From Achromobacter sp. Root83 (GTDB taxonomy: Bacteria > Pseudomonadota > Gammaproteobacteria > Burkholderiales > Burkholderiaceae_B): a stretch of 64,000 nucleotides of DNA. Within the stretch, counting starts at the first letter, position 1; each line of letters opens with the position of its first letter. The notes under the pieces were generated by a model. It ran no database searches. It was not told where the DNA came from and saw only the letters and a program-made list of their open reading frames with translations. Below are positions 1 to 8,045 of the stretch, one piece after another. The position numbers and the translations under genes were made by a program. The stretch is taken from NCBI RefSeq assembly GCF_001428845.1, contig NZ_LMIU01000025.1, positions 279,755 through 343,754 on the forward strand. Reading direction: 5' to 3'.

Positions 1-131
1 ACTGCAAATTCGGTACTACTAACTTACTGCTATTCACTGCTTATTCACTTACTGCCTGCTGATCTCTCAGCCTTAGCAGCTATCGAAACTTCAGGGTTAA
101 CCCTAACTTTTCGGCAACCGCCAAGCCCTCT

Positions 132-161
132 ACTATAACACAACTTTTGCAGATTATGCAA
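132..161 (-). promoter_or_regulatory. Leftward sigma70-type promoter, repeat copy 1
   Basis: On the minus strand a TTGCAT -35 (156-161) and a TATAGT -10 (132-137) are 18 bases apart, and a TGT precedes the -10 (extended -10). The same arrangement recurs in copy 2. It points out of the window to the left. Confidence 0.6.
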
Positions 162-319
162 CCGGCTTCTGCCTGATTTGCATCCTATCTTGCAACCCGC
201 TTGCTTTCATAAGCAGCCCTGAATTTCAGGGGTTGGTTACCGCACAGGTGGCTAGCAATTTCGCTTCGGGATTACTTATCGGGGTAAACCCTGATTCATC
301 ATCACCAGCCAAGCCCAAG

Positions 320-349
320 ACTATAGCACAATTTTTGCAGGTAGTGCAA
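320..349 (-). promoter_or_regulatory. Leftward sigma70-type promoter, repeat copy 2
   Basis: On the minus strand TTGCAC (344-349) and TATAGT (320-325) are separated by 18 bases, with TGC just before the -10. The sequence following the -10 (TCTTGGCTTGGC) is close to that of copy 1 (AGAGGGCTTGGC). Confidence 0.6.
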
Positions 350-503
350 CTGGCTTCTGCCTGATTTGCACCAGCCTTTGCAATAACCGCCAGGCTTTCA
401 TTTCTGATCGCTTTCGCGGCAGGCCTTACCGGGGAACCCAGCCAGACCTGTTGCACTTGCTTGGCTTCGCGGCTCAAAACTGCTTGAACTGCGAAGGAGC
501 GAG

Positions 504-533
504 ACTATAGCACAGAATTTCGGCGTGTGTCGC
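504..533 (-). promoter_or_regulatory. Leftward extended -10 promoter, third in series
   Basis: The minus strand has TGC-TATAGT (-10 at 504-509) followed by a C/T-rich start region. The -35 candidate is GCGACA (528-533) at 18 bases. It shares CTGTGCTATAGTCT with copy 2 but lies outside the duplicated block. Together the three promoters make a stacked array. Confidence 0.5.
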
Positions 534-571
534 CAGCATGACACCCATTTTGCAGAAAGATGAAATATGTC

Positions 572-590
572 GGGGACGCACCCCTTTTTT
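572..590 (+). terminator. Short hairpin plus T6, possible terminator
   Basis: GGGG (572-575), loop ACGCA, CCCC (581-584) and six T residues (585-590). The stem is only four pairs, so this is weak. It faces right, away from the leftward promoters, and could equally be a dispersed short repeat. Confidence 0.3.
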
Positions 591-612
591 CCGTGGCGTC
601 TGACTCGCACCA

Positions 613-682
613 CTATATATAGAGAGGAGGTGCCCCCTCCATCGGTGACGGAGTCTTCAGGCGCTCTCTATCTACTATATAG
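613..682. other. AT-rich imperfect inverted repeat enclosing a GC hairpin
   Basis: CTATATATAGAGAG (613-626) is answered by CTCTCTATCTACTATATAG (664-682), its reverse complement with a four-base insertion. Inside lies GGAGG-TGCCC-CCTCC (626-640). A second small stem, CCTAG (713-717) with CTAGG (730-734), follows. No protein gene covers it. It may be a folded RNA or a 3' processing structure for the neighbouring regulator transcript. I do not recognise it as any known RNA family. Confidence 0.4.
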
Positions 683-834
683 ACTGCATTCAAAGCCGCC
701 CCGGAACCGCGGCCTAGTATGGAGACCCGCTAGGGAAATGCGCGGCGCGGAGAAACCGGGCGAGTTCGCCAATCCTAGGCCTCTTCCCTTGGCGGCGGCA
801 TCCGGCCTGCCGGTTCCTCTGTCTTGCGACCGGC

Positions 835-1311
835 CTAGAGCCGCAGTTCGGTCGTTTCCTTGATCTGCTGGAGCGCGAAGAACGAACGCATGTCCACGAC
901 CGCGGGGTGGCGCATCAAAGTGTCCATGGAGAAGCGCGAGAAGTGCGCCAGATCCGCCACCTGGATGCGGAGCAGATAGTCCATGTCCCCTGACATGGCA
1001 TAGCACTCGACCACTTCCGGCCATAGCTGCACGTCGCGGGCGAAATCGCTCATGGGCGCGTGACTGGAACCGCTGGTCTTGTTCAGCCTGATGTTCACGT
1101 AGGCCAGCAAGCCCAGGCCGACCTTGTCGGCGTCGATGAGCGCCACGTACTTTTTGATGAAGCCCTGCTCTTCAAGCCGGCGGACGCGCCGCAGGCAGGG
1201 ACTGGGCGACAGCGATACACGGTCGGCCAATTCCTGGTTGCTCAAGCGGCCATCGCGTTGCAATTCGGCCAAAATCCTGAGATCTGTCCTATCAAGCCCT
1301 GTGTCAGACAT
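835..1311 (-). CDS. AsnC/Lrp-family transcriptional regulator
   Basis: A 158-residue protein of the usual Lrp/AsnC length. Residues about 6-60 form the AsnC-type helix-turn-helix (LDRTDLRILAELQRDGRLSN, then SPSPCLRRVRRLEEQGFI). The rest is the RAM ligand-binding/oligomerisation domain. I chose the ATG at 1311 (MSDTGLDRTD) because the helix-turn-helix starts a few residues later. An in-frame start at 1341 would add ten unrelated residues. It is divergent from hpd, with two Lrp-like palindromes in between, so it probably controls hpd and itself in response to an aromatic amino acid or related metabolite. The ligand is inferred from context only. Confidence 0.9.
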   Translation of the reverse strand: MSDTGLDRTDLRILAELQRDGRLSNQELADRVSLSPSPCLRRVRRLEEQGFIKKYVALIDADKVGLGLLAYVNIRLNKTSGSSHAPMSDFARDVQLWPEVVECYAMSGDMDYLLRIQVADLAHFSRFSMDTLMRHPAVVDMRSFFALQQIKETTELRL

Positions 1312-1337
1312 TTTTAGCCCGTTAAATCGAATACAGC

Positions 1338-1380
1338 GCAATATTATTGCTCAATCCTCGGACGTGCTGGGCATATTTGC
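1338..1380. promoter_or_regulatory. Paired Lrp/AsnC-like operators between regulator and hpd
   Basis: GCAAT-ATT-ATTGC (1338-1350) is a perfect palindrome with a three-base centre. GCATATTTGC (1371-1380) is a second AT-centred site. Their centres are about 31-32 bases apart, three helical turns, which suits an Lrp octamer wrapping DNA. Binding is inferred. Confidence 0.4.
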
Positions 1381-1466
1381 AATTGTCTGCCCGCCCTTCC
1401 TCCCTACAATCTCCGTCTAGACTTGAAGAACAAGTCATCCTCAAGAAGACGCAAGGGAGCAGACTT

Positions 1467-2579
1467 ATGAGCAGCGCTTTCCAACCCTGGGACAACCCGA
1501 TGGGCACCGCCGGGTTCGAGTTCATTGAATATGCCGCGCCGGACCCCGCCGCGCTGCGCAAGGTGTTCGAACTGTTGGGATTCAAGGCGATTGCCAAGCA
1601 TCGCCACAAAGACGTGACCCTGTACCGCCAAGGCGGCGTCAACTTCCTGATCAACGCCGAACCCGACTCCTTCGCCCAACGCTTCGCCCGCCTGCATGGC
1701 CCGTCGATCTGTGCGATCGGATTCCGCGTGCAGGATGCGAACGCGGCATACAAGCGCGCGCTGGAACTGGGCGCATGGGGGTTTGATTCGCATAGCGGAC
1801 CGATGGAACTGAATATCCCGGCGATCAAGGGCATCGGCGATTCGCTGATTTACCTGGTGGACCGCTGGGCGGGCAAGGAAGGCCACGGCGGCATTGGCGA
1901 CATCAGCATCTACGACGTGGATTTCATGCCGCTGGATCCGGCCAATGCCCAGACCGACGTGGCCTGGCGCGGCGCGGGCCTGACGCTGGTGGACCACCTG
2001 ACGCACAACGTGCACAAGGGCCGCATGGCGGAGTGGTCGGAATTCTATGAGCGCCTCTTCAACTTCCGCGAAGTCCGCTACTTCGATATCGAAGGCAAGG
2101 TGACCGGCGTGAAGTCCAAGGCGATGACTTCGCCGTGCGGCAACATCCGTATTCCGATCAATGAGGAAGGCACCGAAGAGAAAGGCCAGATCCAGGAATA
2201 CCTGGACCTGTACCGCGGCGAAGGCATTCAGCACATCGCCATGGCGACCGATGACATCTACGCCACCATCGAAGCGCTGCGAAAGACGGGCGTGGTGTTT
2301 CTGGACACGCCGGAAACATATTACGAGCTGCTGGACCGCCGCCTGCCGAATCATGGCGAGGACGTGGCTCGCCTGCAGAAGAATCGCATCCTGCTGGATG
2401 GCGCTCCGGGTGGCGGTCTGCTGCTGCAGATTTTCACCGAGAACCAGATCGGCCCGATCTTCTTTGAAATCATCCAGCGCAAGGGCAACGATGGTTTCGG
2501 CGAAGGCAACTTCAAGGCCCTCTTCGAATCGATCGAACTGGACCAGATGCGCCGCGGCGTCGTGAAGACGGTCGAGTAA
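1467..2579 (+). CDS. hpd: 4-Hydroxyphenylpyruvate dioxygenase
   Basis: Converts 4-hydroxyphenylpyruvate to homogentisate with Fe(II) and O2, the second step of tyrosine breakdown. The 370-residue length fits bacterial enzymes. The two vicinal-oxygen-chelate modules are visible and the C-terminal one carries the expected iron ligands: His177 in VDHLTHNV, His256 in IQHIAMAT and Glu334 in IFFEIIQRKG. The C-terminal GFGEGNFKALFESIE signature is also present. The ATG at 1467 follows AGGGAG at a good distance; the longer frame from 1347 has no support. The gene is followed by a strong terminator, so it is monocistronic, and the divergent AsnC/Lrp gene is the likely regulator. Homogentisate dioxygenase is not in the window. 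Confidence 0.97.
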   Translation: MSSAFQPWDNPMGTAGFEFIEYAAPDPAALRKVFELLGFKAIAKHRHKDVTLYRQGGVNFLINAEPDSFAQRFARLHGPSICAIGFRVQDANAAYKRALELGAWGFDSHSGPMELNIPAIKGIGDSLIYLVDRWAGKEGHGGIGDISIYDVDFMPLDPANAQTDVAWRGAGLTLVDHLTHNVHKGRMAEWSEFYERLFNFREVRYFDIEGKVTGVKSKAMTSPCGNIRIPINEEGTEEKGQIQEYLDLYRGEGIQHIAMATDDIYATIEALRKTGVVFLDTPETYYELLDRRLPNHGEDVARLQKNRILLDGAPGGGLLLQIFTENQIGPIFFEIIQRKGNDGFGEGNFKALFESIELDQMRRGVVKTVE

Positions 2580-2628
2580 GCCTCTTCCCCCGCCAGCGCA
2601 CGGCGCTCTAGCATCGGCGCTGGCCTTG

Positions 2629-2657
2629 AAGCCTCACCTTCCGGTGAGGCTTTTTTT
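2629..2657 (+). terminator. Rho-independent terminator of hpd
   Basis: GCCTCACC (2631-2638), loop TTCC, GGTGAGGC (2643-2650), then seven T residues. It lies 50 bases after the hpd stop. Confidence 0.9.
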
Positions 2658-2695
2658 ATCACCCGCCCGCCCCCAACGCGGCGGTCAGCGCAAGG

Positions 2696-3250
2696 CTAGC
2701 GCTGCAGGCGGTCCTGGAACTGCTTGCGGAACTTGGCTACCTTGGGAGCGATCACGAACTGGCAATAGCCTTGTTCGGGATGCAGGGCGAAATAGTTGCT
2801 GTGATAGTCCTCGGCCTGCCAGAATTTGGCGGGCGCAAGCAGCCTGGTGACGATCGGCGCATCGTAGACGCGTTGCGACTCGACCTCGGCGATGACCGAT
2901 TCCGCCTGCTCGAGCTGGGCGTCGTTCTGCCAGAAGATCGCCGATTCGTACTGCGGACCGACGTCGTTGCCTTGGCGGCCCGGCGTGGTGGGATCATGAG
3001 TCGCGAAAAACACGCGCAGCAGATCCGCATAGGACAACTCGGCCGGATCAAATTCGACCCGCGCGACCTCGATGTGGCCCGTATCCTTGCCGCAGACCTG
3101 CTCGTAGCTGGGATTGTCCACATGGCCGCCGCTGTAGCCCGGCAATACGCTTTTGACTCCGCGCAGCTCTGTAAACACTGCTTCGACGCACCAGAAGCAA
3201 CCGCCGCCAAGTACGGCGACTTCATTGCCCGGGGATGGTTGTTCTGCCAT
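2696..3250 (-). CDS. msrA: Peptide-methionine (S)-S-oxide reductase MsrA
   Basis: Repairs oxidised methionine (S epimer) in proteins using thioredoxin. The 184-residue protein has the MsrA signature GGGCFWCVEAVF with catalytic Cys18, and the conserved GYSGG and EDYHSNY stretches. A Cys near the C-terminus (GYCQF) is a candidate resolving residue. There is no MsrB domain or export signal, so it is cytoplasmic. It lies 77 bases downstream of the cytochrome c gene on the same strand and probably belongs to the ilvD transcript. IlvD carries an oxidant-sensitive iron-sulfur cluster, so pairing it with a repair enzyme makes physiological sense, but that link is inference. Confidence 0.95.
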   Translation of the reverse strand: MAEQPSPGNEVAVLGGGCFWCVEAVFTELRGVKSVLPGYSGGHVDNPSYEQVCGKDTGHIEVARVEFDPAELSYADLLRVFFATHDPTTPGRQGNDVGPQYESAIFWQNDAQLEQAESVIAEVESQRVYDAPIVTRLLAPAKFWQAEDYHSNYFALHPEQGYCQFVIAPKVAKFRKQFQDRLQR

Positions 3251-3327
3251 GACGATTCCTTCTTGATGAAAGGCCGCCGCCAGCGGCCCGCGCGCCCGGC
3301 TTCATCAGCGGGGCATAAAGAATAAGG

Positions 3328-3663
3328 CTACTGCTTGGCCGGCGCCAGCGACAAGATCCATTCGGAGAGCTGCCGTGCGTCCTCGGGCGTGACCTGGGTC
3401 TGAGCCGGCATGGGGACCGCACCCCAGGCGCCTCGGCCGCCGCCACGGATCTTGCCGGCCAGATAATCCACCATGGGGTCGCCCTGCCCGGCATAGCGTT
3501 CAGCCACGCTCTTCAAGGGCGGCCCCACCCGCTTGGCTTCAACTTGGTGACATGCCATACAGGCCTTGCTCTTGGCCAGATCCAGCCCCGCGGTTTGTGC
3601 ATGGGCCGCGCCAGCGCAGAGGACGCTGGCCACGGCCGCCAACAGACTAATCTTCAAATGCAT
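3328..3663 (-). CDS. Small periplasmic c-type cytochrome (class I, c551-like)
   Basis: A 111-residue precursor with a signal peptide ending near AHA (residue 22) and one haem-binding CMACH at residues 35-39. The likely axial methionine lies in AVPMPAQ, ahead of the C-terminal helix [11 protein letters not shown]. It is a soluble electron carrier of the c551/c5 type; the partner enzyme is unknown. Its ATG lies inside the end of ilvD (17-base overlap), so translation may be coupled to ilvD. Finding a cytochrome c directly behind a branched-chain amino acid enzyme is not explained by pathway logic. Confidence 0.9.
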   Translation of the reverse strand: MHLKISLLAAVASVLCAGAAHAQTAGLDLAKSKACMACHQVEAKRVGPPLKSVAERYAGQGDPMVDYLAGKIRGGGRGAWGAVPMPAQTQVTPEDARQLSEWILSLAPAKQ

Positions 3664-5332
3664 CGGTTACTGCCCCACGGCTCGCGGTGCTGGCGAGCTT
3701 GCCGAACTTGGCAAGCACACCGCGTGTATAACGCGGCTTGGGCTGAACCCAGGCCTGACGACGAGCCGCCATTTCCTCGTCGCTGATGTTGAGCTGCAAC
3801 AGCAGCTTGTGGGCATCGATGGTAACCGAATCGCCTTCCTGAATCAGCGCGATCGGGCCGCCGACAAAGGCCTCGGGCGCGACATGGCCGACCACCATGC
3901 CCCAGGTGCCGCCCGAGAACCGGCCATCGGTGATCAGACCAACCGTTTCACCGAGCCCCTGGCCAACCAGCGCGGAAGTGGGCGCCAGCATCTCGCGCAT
4001 GCCGGGGCCGCCCTTGGGGCCTTCATAGCGGATGACCACTACGTCGCCGTCTCGAATCTGCTGCGCCATGATGGCCGTCATGGCGTCGTCTTCGGAATCG
4101 AAGACGCGCGCGGGGCCCGTGATGACCGGGTTCTTCAGGCCCGTGATCTTGGCGACGCAGCCTTCGGGCGACAGATTCCCCTTGAGGATCGCGAGGTGGC
4201 CCTGGGGATAGAGCGCTCGATCCATCGGCATGATGACGTCCTGGTCGGCGCGCGGCGTGTCGGGCACATCGGCCAGCGTTTCGGCGATGGTTTTGCCGGT
4301 GATGGTGATGCAGTCGCCGTGCAGCAGACCGGCGTTGAGCAGCAGCTTCATGACCTGCGGGATGCCGCCCGCGCGATGCAGGTCGGTGGCAACGTATTGG
4401 CCGGAGGGTTTCAGGTCGCACAGCACCGGCACGCGTTTGCGGATGCGTTCGAAATCGTCGATGGTCCACGGCACTTCGGCGGCGTGCGCGATGGCCAGGA
4501 AGTGCAACACGGCGTTGGTCGATCCGCCGATGGCCATGATGACGGACACGGCGTTTTCGATGGACTCCCGCGTGATGATGTCGCGCGGACGCAGATTGCG
4601 CCGGACCGCGTCCACCAGCACGCGCGCCGACTCCGCGGCGGAAACGACTTTTTCCTCGTCTTCGTTGGCCATCGTGCTGGAATACGGCAAGCTCATGCCC
4701 ATGGCCTCGAAGGAAGAGCTCATGGTGTTGGCCGTGTACATGCCCCCACAGGAACCCGAGCCTGGAATCGCGCACTTTTCGATCTGCTTGAAGTCGGCTT
4801 CCGGCATGCGGCCCATGGTGTATTCGCCGACAGCTTCGAAGACGGACACGATGGTGAGGTCGTTGCCCTTGTAGCGGCCCGGCTTGATCGTGCCGCCATA
4901 GACATAGATGCCAGGCACATTCGTGCGCGCCAGGGCGATCATGCCGCCCGGCATGTTTTTATCGCACCCGCCGATCACGACGACGCCATCCATCCATTGG
5001 CCCTGCGCGGCGGTCTCGATGCAGTCGGCGATGACCTCGCGCGACACCAGCGAATATTTCATGCCCTCGGTGCCCATGGACATGCCGTCCGAAATGGTGG
5101 GCGTGCCGAACACCTGGGGATTGGCGCGGGAAGCGCGAATCGCGTCGATGGCGGCGTCGGCCAGGCGCTGCAGGCCGCTATTGCAGGGGGTGATCGTCGA
5201 ATGGCCGTTGGCCACGCCGATCATGGGGTTCTCGAAATCGGCTTCCTTGTAGCCCAGCGCGTAATACATGGCGCGATTAGGCGCGCGCGCGACGCCATGG
5301 GTGATATGGCGGGAACGTTCGTTGTTCGGCAT
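3647..5332 (-). CDS. ilvD: Dihydroxy-acid dehydratase
   Basis: Dehydrates 2,3-dihydroxy-isovalerate and 2,3-dihydroxy-3-methylvalerate to the 2-keto acids of valine and isoleucine synthesis. The 561-residue form keeps the three cysteines of the [2Fe-2S] cluster: Cys50 (TPCNSG), Cys123 (GGCDKNMPG) and Cys195 ([14 protein letters not shown]). The C-terminal GRFSGGTWG block is also present. I start it at the ATG at 5332 ([13 protein letters not shown]), which has AGGAGA upstream; the much longer open frame is read-through of antisense sequence. It is divergent from lgt and heads a probable ilvD-cytochrome-msrA transcript. Confidence 0.97.
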   Translation of the reverse strand: MPNNERSRHITHGVARAPNRAMYYALGYKEADFENPMIGVANGHSTITPCNSGLQRLADAAIDAIRASRANPQVFGTPTISDGMSMGTEGMKYSLVSREVIADCIETAAQGQWMDGVVVIGGCDKNMPGGMIALARTNVPGIYVYGGTIKPGRYKGNDLTIVSVFEAVGEYTMGRMPEADFKQIEKCAIPGSGSCGGMYTANTMSSSFEAMGMSLPYSSTMANEDEEKVVSAAESARVLVDAVRRNLRPRDIITRESIENAVSVIMAIGGSTNAVLHFLAIAHAAEVPWTIDDFERIRKRVPVLCDLKPSGQYVATDLHRAGGIPQVMKLLLNAGLLHGDCITITGKTIAETLADVPDTPRADQDVIMPMDRALYPQGHLAILKGNLSPEGCVAKITGLKNPVITGPARVFDSEDDAMTAIMAQQIRDGDVVVIRYEGPKGGPGMREMLAPTSALVGQGLGETVGLITDGRFSGGTWGMVVGHVAPEAFVGGPIALIQEGDSVTIDAHKLLLQLNISDEEMAARRQAWVQPKPRYTRGVLAKFGKLASTASRGAVTDAFED

Positions 5333-5461
5333 GGTCTGTGTCTCCTGTCGGCCGTCGGGGCGCGGACATGACAATCGCACCCAGGGAAGCTGGCTCGCTT
5401 GCATGCGAATCTTCAGTGCTCGCCGGTTATTATCATTCAACTTTATTGTGTCGGGCAGAAC

Positions 5462-6250
5462 ATGCTGCAATATCCGAAAATCGACCCCATCGCCCTGCAG
5501 ATCGGGCCTCTGGCCATCCATTGGTATGGGCTGATGTACCTGGCGGGCTTCGCCCTTGTGTACCTGCTGGGCCGCCGCCGCATCACAAGCGGGCACACCA
5601 CCTCGCTGAACGTGCGGGATCTGGAAGACCTGATCTTCTATAGCGTGCTGGGGGTGGTGTTGGGGGGCCGGCTGGGCTACGTGCTGTTCTACAAGCCCGC
5701 GTACTACCTGGCGCACCCGCTGGAAGTGCTGTACCTGTGGCAAGGCGGCATGTCGTTTCACGGCGGCCTGATCGGCGTGATTCTCGTGATGCTGCTGTTC
5801 GCTCGCAAGAAGCGCCTGCCCTTTTTCGCGGTCAGTGATTTCATCGCGCCGTTGATTCCGCTGGGCCTGGGTTTTGGCCGCCTGGGCAATTTCATCAATG
5901 GCGAACTGTGGGGCCGGCCCACCGATGTGCCGTGGGCCATGGTGTTCCCCGACAGCGGCGACGGATTGGCCCGCCATCCTTCGCAGCTCTATGAGCTTGG
6001 GCTGGAAGGAATCGTGCTGTTCGTGCTGCTGTGGTGGTTCTCGAGCAAGCCGCGTCCGCTGGGTCAGGTGAGCGGCCTCTTCCTGATGGGCTACGGGACC
6101 TTCCGTTTCCTGGTGGAATTCACCCGCGAGCCAGACAACTTCCTGGGCCTGCTCGCGGGCGGGTTGAGCATGGGACAGTGGCTGTCCCTGCCGATGGTCG
6201 CCTTGGGCGCCATCATGTTCAGCCTTACTGCAAGACGATCGTCCCGTTGA
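5462..6250 (+). CDS. lgt: Prolipoprotein diacylglyceryl transferase
   Basis: Transfers diacylglycerol from phosphatidylglycerol to the lipobox cysteine of prolipoproteins in the inner membrane. The 262-residue protein has about seven hydrophobic segments. It shows the Lgt signatures HGGLIG and [17 protein letters not shown], with the conserved arginine, asparagine and glutamate, and the later HPSQLYE motif. The ATG at 5462 ([10 protein letters not shown]) matches the family start; an upstream in-frame ATG at 5399 would add an unrelated leader. Its last 26 bases overlap the end of the convergent SIMPL-domain gene. The lipoproteins in this window (Pal, MltD, the TAXI lipoprotein) are its substrates in principle. 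Confidence 0.97.
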   Translation: MLQYPKIDPIALQIGPLAIHWYGLMYLAGFALVYLLGRRRITSGHTTSLNVRDLEDLIFYSVLGVVLGGRLGYVLFYKPAYYLAHPLEVLYLWQGGMSFHGGLIGVILVMLLFARKKRLPFFAVSDFIAPLIPLGLGFGRLGNFINGELWGRPTDVPWAMVFPDSGDGLARHPSQLYELGLEGIVLFVLLWWFSSKPRPLGQVSGLFLMGYGTFRFLVEFTREPDNFLGLLAGGLSMGQWLSLPMVALGAIMFSLTARRSSR

Positions 6251-6989
6251 CCGCAATGCTGACCGTGACGTTCCCCGCTTCCAGGGGAACGCTTGCATTG
6301 AAGCTGCTCAAGCTGTCCTTGGACATGGCGGCCCCCACCATGCGCGGCATGGGCGCGGCGCCGCCGGAACCGCCCAGTTCCAGCTTGGAAAGGCGGTAGC
6401 CAGAGAAACCGAAGGCGTTGGCCGCAGCCAATGCGCGATCCTTGAAGGCTTGCGCGGCATCTTTCAGCAGCTTGCGTTCTTCGGCGTCGCGCGCTTCGCG
6501 CGATAGCGAGAAGCTGATGTTGGAAATCGCCGTCTTGTCCGATAGCTTGGACGCCAGCGCGGCCGCGGCCGCGAAGTCCTTGGATTCGAGCACGATCTCG
6601 CCTTGGCCGCGCCAGGAACTGATCTTGCCCTTGCTGTTCATGTTGGGCCAGACATTGAAGCCGCTCGAACTCACATCCACGCCCTTGGTGTCGCGCGCGC
6701 GCTTGACGACGTCGTCAAGCACCGTCGTCAGCTTCTGGCCCGCGGCGGGCTGATCCGGCGCGTCCACTTCGGCGGTCAAGGAAATGCGCACCGTGTCCTG
6801 CTGGACCTCTGACGATGCCATGGCCTGCAGCGTCATCTCTGGAGACCGGTTGGCGGCCGGCTCGACAGCGGTGGGCGCGGCGGCGGGCGCCTGAGCCTGT
6901 GCATAGACGGGCTGAGCGGCGGCGATCGCGGCCACGGCTGCGCACGCTGCACCAAGCTTGGTCAGCGAAAAAACAGGGTGTTTGAACAT
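6225..6989 (-). CDS. Exported SIMPL-domain (DUF541) protein
   Basis: A 254-residue protein with a clear signal peptide ([15 protein letters not shown] core, cleavage near VYA-QAQ at about residue 30). It is followed by an Ala/Pro-rich linker and a DUF541/SIMPL domain from about residue 50 to the end ([18 protein letters not shown], with repeated alpha/beta units). The family is periplasmic or outer-membrane associated and its biochemical role is poorly known; the E. coli YggE relative has been linked to oxidative stress. It is convergent with lgt and overlaps it at the 3' end. The next transcript upstream on the same strand is 6S RNA. Confidence 0.85.
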   Translation of the reverse strand: MFKHPVFSLTKLGAACAAVAAIAAAQPVYAQAQAPAAAPTAVEPAANRSPEMTLQAMASSEVQQDTVRISLTAEVDAPDQPAAGQKLTTVLDDVVKRARDTKGVDVSSSGFNVWPNMNSKGKISSWRGQGEIVLESKDFAAAAALASKLSDKTAISNISFSLSREARDAEERKLLKDAAQAFKDRALAAANAFGFSGYRLSKLELGGSGGAAPMPRMVGAAMSKDSLSSFNASVPLEAGNVTVSIAVNGTIVLQ

Positions 6990-7021
6990 GGACTGGTCCT
7001 AGGAGGGAGGACGAAGGGGAG

Positions 7022-7070
7022 TGCCGAGGCGCCCGACGCGGACCTGCTCTTATGGCAGGCCCGCTGGGAT
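7022..7070 (-). other. Hairpin just downstream of 6S RNA
   Basis: On the minus strand GGGCCTGC-CATAAGA-GCAGGTCC folds into a strong stem right after the predicted 3' end of 6S RNA. It lacks a T-tract, so it may be a processing boundary or a Rho-assisted stop rather than a classical terminator. Confidence 0.4.
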
Positions 7071-7257
7071 AGATGCCCCGCCTGTGCCGTCAAGGCCGGC
7101 ATCTCGAACCCTGAGGTTCAAGGTGGTCGCGTTCCGTAGAGCATCGGGTTCGTCTACGAGAGACAATCACTCCAGCTCTGCACTCCCGCAACCAATATGC
7201 CAAAAAGACATAGGTTCAGAGAATGTATGGCCTAGTCACGGACACGGCAGGGACAAA
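7071..7257 (-). ncRNA. ssrS: 6S RNA (RNA polymerase regulator)
   Basis: 6S RNA binds sigma70-RNA polymerase holoenzyme by mimicking an open promoter. It sits directly downstream of zapA on the same strand, the conserved place of ssrS in many proteobacteria. The ends pair: TGTCCCTGCC-GTGTCC at the 5' side with GGCACAGGCGGGGCA at the 3' side. The internal hairpin CACCTTGAACC...GGGTTC matches the conserved 6S hairpin seen in E. coli. The predicted length of about 187 nt fits the family (E. coli 184 nt). The exact ends are estimated from the pairing. No protein frame fits the region. Confidence 0.85.
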
Positions 7258-7287
7258 CTGAAAAATCTTGAATACTGCTTATGAACG

Positions 7288-7599
7288 TTAGAGCAGTTTT
7301 TCCTGACCCGACAAGGCGTCATCGAGTACTGCGTTCATGTCCTCAATTCTACGCTTGAAGTCGCCGACCGCCAAACCGCCCAGCGGACCGTCGGGAGCTT
7401 TCATCGCGAGCAGCTCGCCGGCCACCTGCAAAGCGGCCATCACGGCGATGCGCTCATTGCTGGAAACCTTGCCGGTGCCCTGGATACGCAGCATGAGTTG
7501 ATCCACATGGCGCACGGCGGCCAGCAGCGTGGGCTTCTCTTCCGCGGAGCACGCCAGGGAATAGTCGCGGCCGAGGATCGATACGTCTACACGTTCCAT
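7288..7599 (-). CDS. zapA: Cell division protein ZapA
   Basis: A 103-residue FtsZ-ring-associated protein. The N-terminus MERVDVSILGRDYSLACS is the typical ZapA strand-turn that contacts FtsZ, and the C-terminal half is a helical dimerisation region. Its start overlaps the stop of the upstream coiled-coil gene by one base (TAATG), so the two are co-translated. 6S RNA follows immediately, and some 6S may be processed from a zapA read-through transcript. Confidence 0.93.
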   Translation of the reverse strand: MERVDVSILGRDYSLACSAEEKPTLLAAVRHVDQLMLRIQGTGKVSSNERIAVMAALQVAGELLAMKAPDGPLGGLAVGDFKRRIEDMNAVLDDALSGQEKLL

Positions 7600-8045
7600 T
7601 AGTGTTGCTCTCCGGACGGCGCACCCGGCAAGCGGGCCAGCACGGCGTCGATGCGCTCGCGGGCCGACGCGGCGGCCACGCGCAAGCGCTGTAATTCGGT
7701 ATCGCGCGTCTGCAGGTTGCCCTGCAGTTCGGTTTCCCTGGCGGAAAACCGCGACTCGAGCGCCTGGCGTTCGGCGGTCTCGCGGGCAAGCTGTTCACGC
7801 AAGACGATCTCGGCTTGCTGAGCTTGCTCCAGCATGGCCGTGACGGCACCATCGTGGTCCTGGAGCTTGCTTTGCAGGGTGACGATCTCTGCTTCGCGGT
7901 CGGCGGCGCGTTGCTTCAGCACGCGCTGCTCAGCTTCGAAATCATTCAGGCGAAGACGCAACGCGTCACGCTCGGCGTGGAGTTGGCGGGTGCGTTGCAC
8001 CAGTTGCCCGATTCGGGCGGCGAGTTGGTCTAGATCTTGCAGCAT
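7599..8045 (-). CDS. Coiled-coil protein encoded with ZapA (TIGR02449/ZapB-like)
   Basis: A 148-residue, nearly all-helical protein. Heptad-type repeats run from about residue 4 to 130 (LDQLAARIGQLVQRTRQL, then many Q/E/R/L heptads), with a short flexible tail. I start it at the ATG at 8045 (MLQDLDQLA), which begins the coiled coil; the longer frame to 8192 has an unlikely leader. Small coiled-coil genes in this place are usually thought to act in cell division with ZapA. The coupling to zapA supports this, but no function is proven by the sequence. Confidence 0.75.
   Translation of the reverse strand: MLQDLDQLAARIGQLVQRTRQLHAERDALRLRLNDFEAEQRVLKQRAADREAEIVTLQSKLQDHDGAVTAMLEQAQQAEIVLREQLARETAERQALESRFSARETELQGNLQTRDTELQRLRVAAASARERIDAVLARLPGAPSGEQH

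Larger units (their letters stand above)
92..401. repeat. Two tandem diverged copies of a ~120-base promoter repeat
   Basis: Bases 92-210 and 280-401 align with a period of about 188-191 bases. Shared blocks include GGTTAACCCT/GGTAAACCCT, the ACTATA(A/G)CACAA-TTTTGCAG block, CTTCTGCCTGATTTGCA, and CTTTCAT at the end of each copy. Both carry a leftward promoter at the same relative place. A duplicated promoter segment upstream of a strongly transcribed operon is the simplest reading. Confidence 0.65.
1..834. other. 834-base gene-free left end
   Basis: I see no credible protein gene here. The short open frames run through repeats and lack ribosome binding sites. The stretch holds two diverged copies of a promoter-bearing repeat (about 92-210 and 280-401), a third promoter near 504-533, and a strongly structured segment from about 570 to 780. 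Three promoters facing left with nothing coding behind them suggest the leader of a stable RNA operon (rRNA or tRNA) starting beyond base 1. That identity is inference, because the RNA gene is outside the window. Confidence 0.6.

Noticed and set aside
226-477. 83-residue minus-strand frame at the left end
   Set aside because: It runs through the promoter repeat and the -10 box of copy 2, has no ribosome site and no recognisable fold; it is chance coding in a regulatory region.
3566-5371. 601-residue plus-strand frame opposite ilvD
   Set aside because: High-GC antisense frame rich in His, Arg, Gly and Asp with no motifs. The minus strand encodes a complete IlvD with all cluster cysteines.
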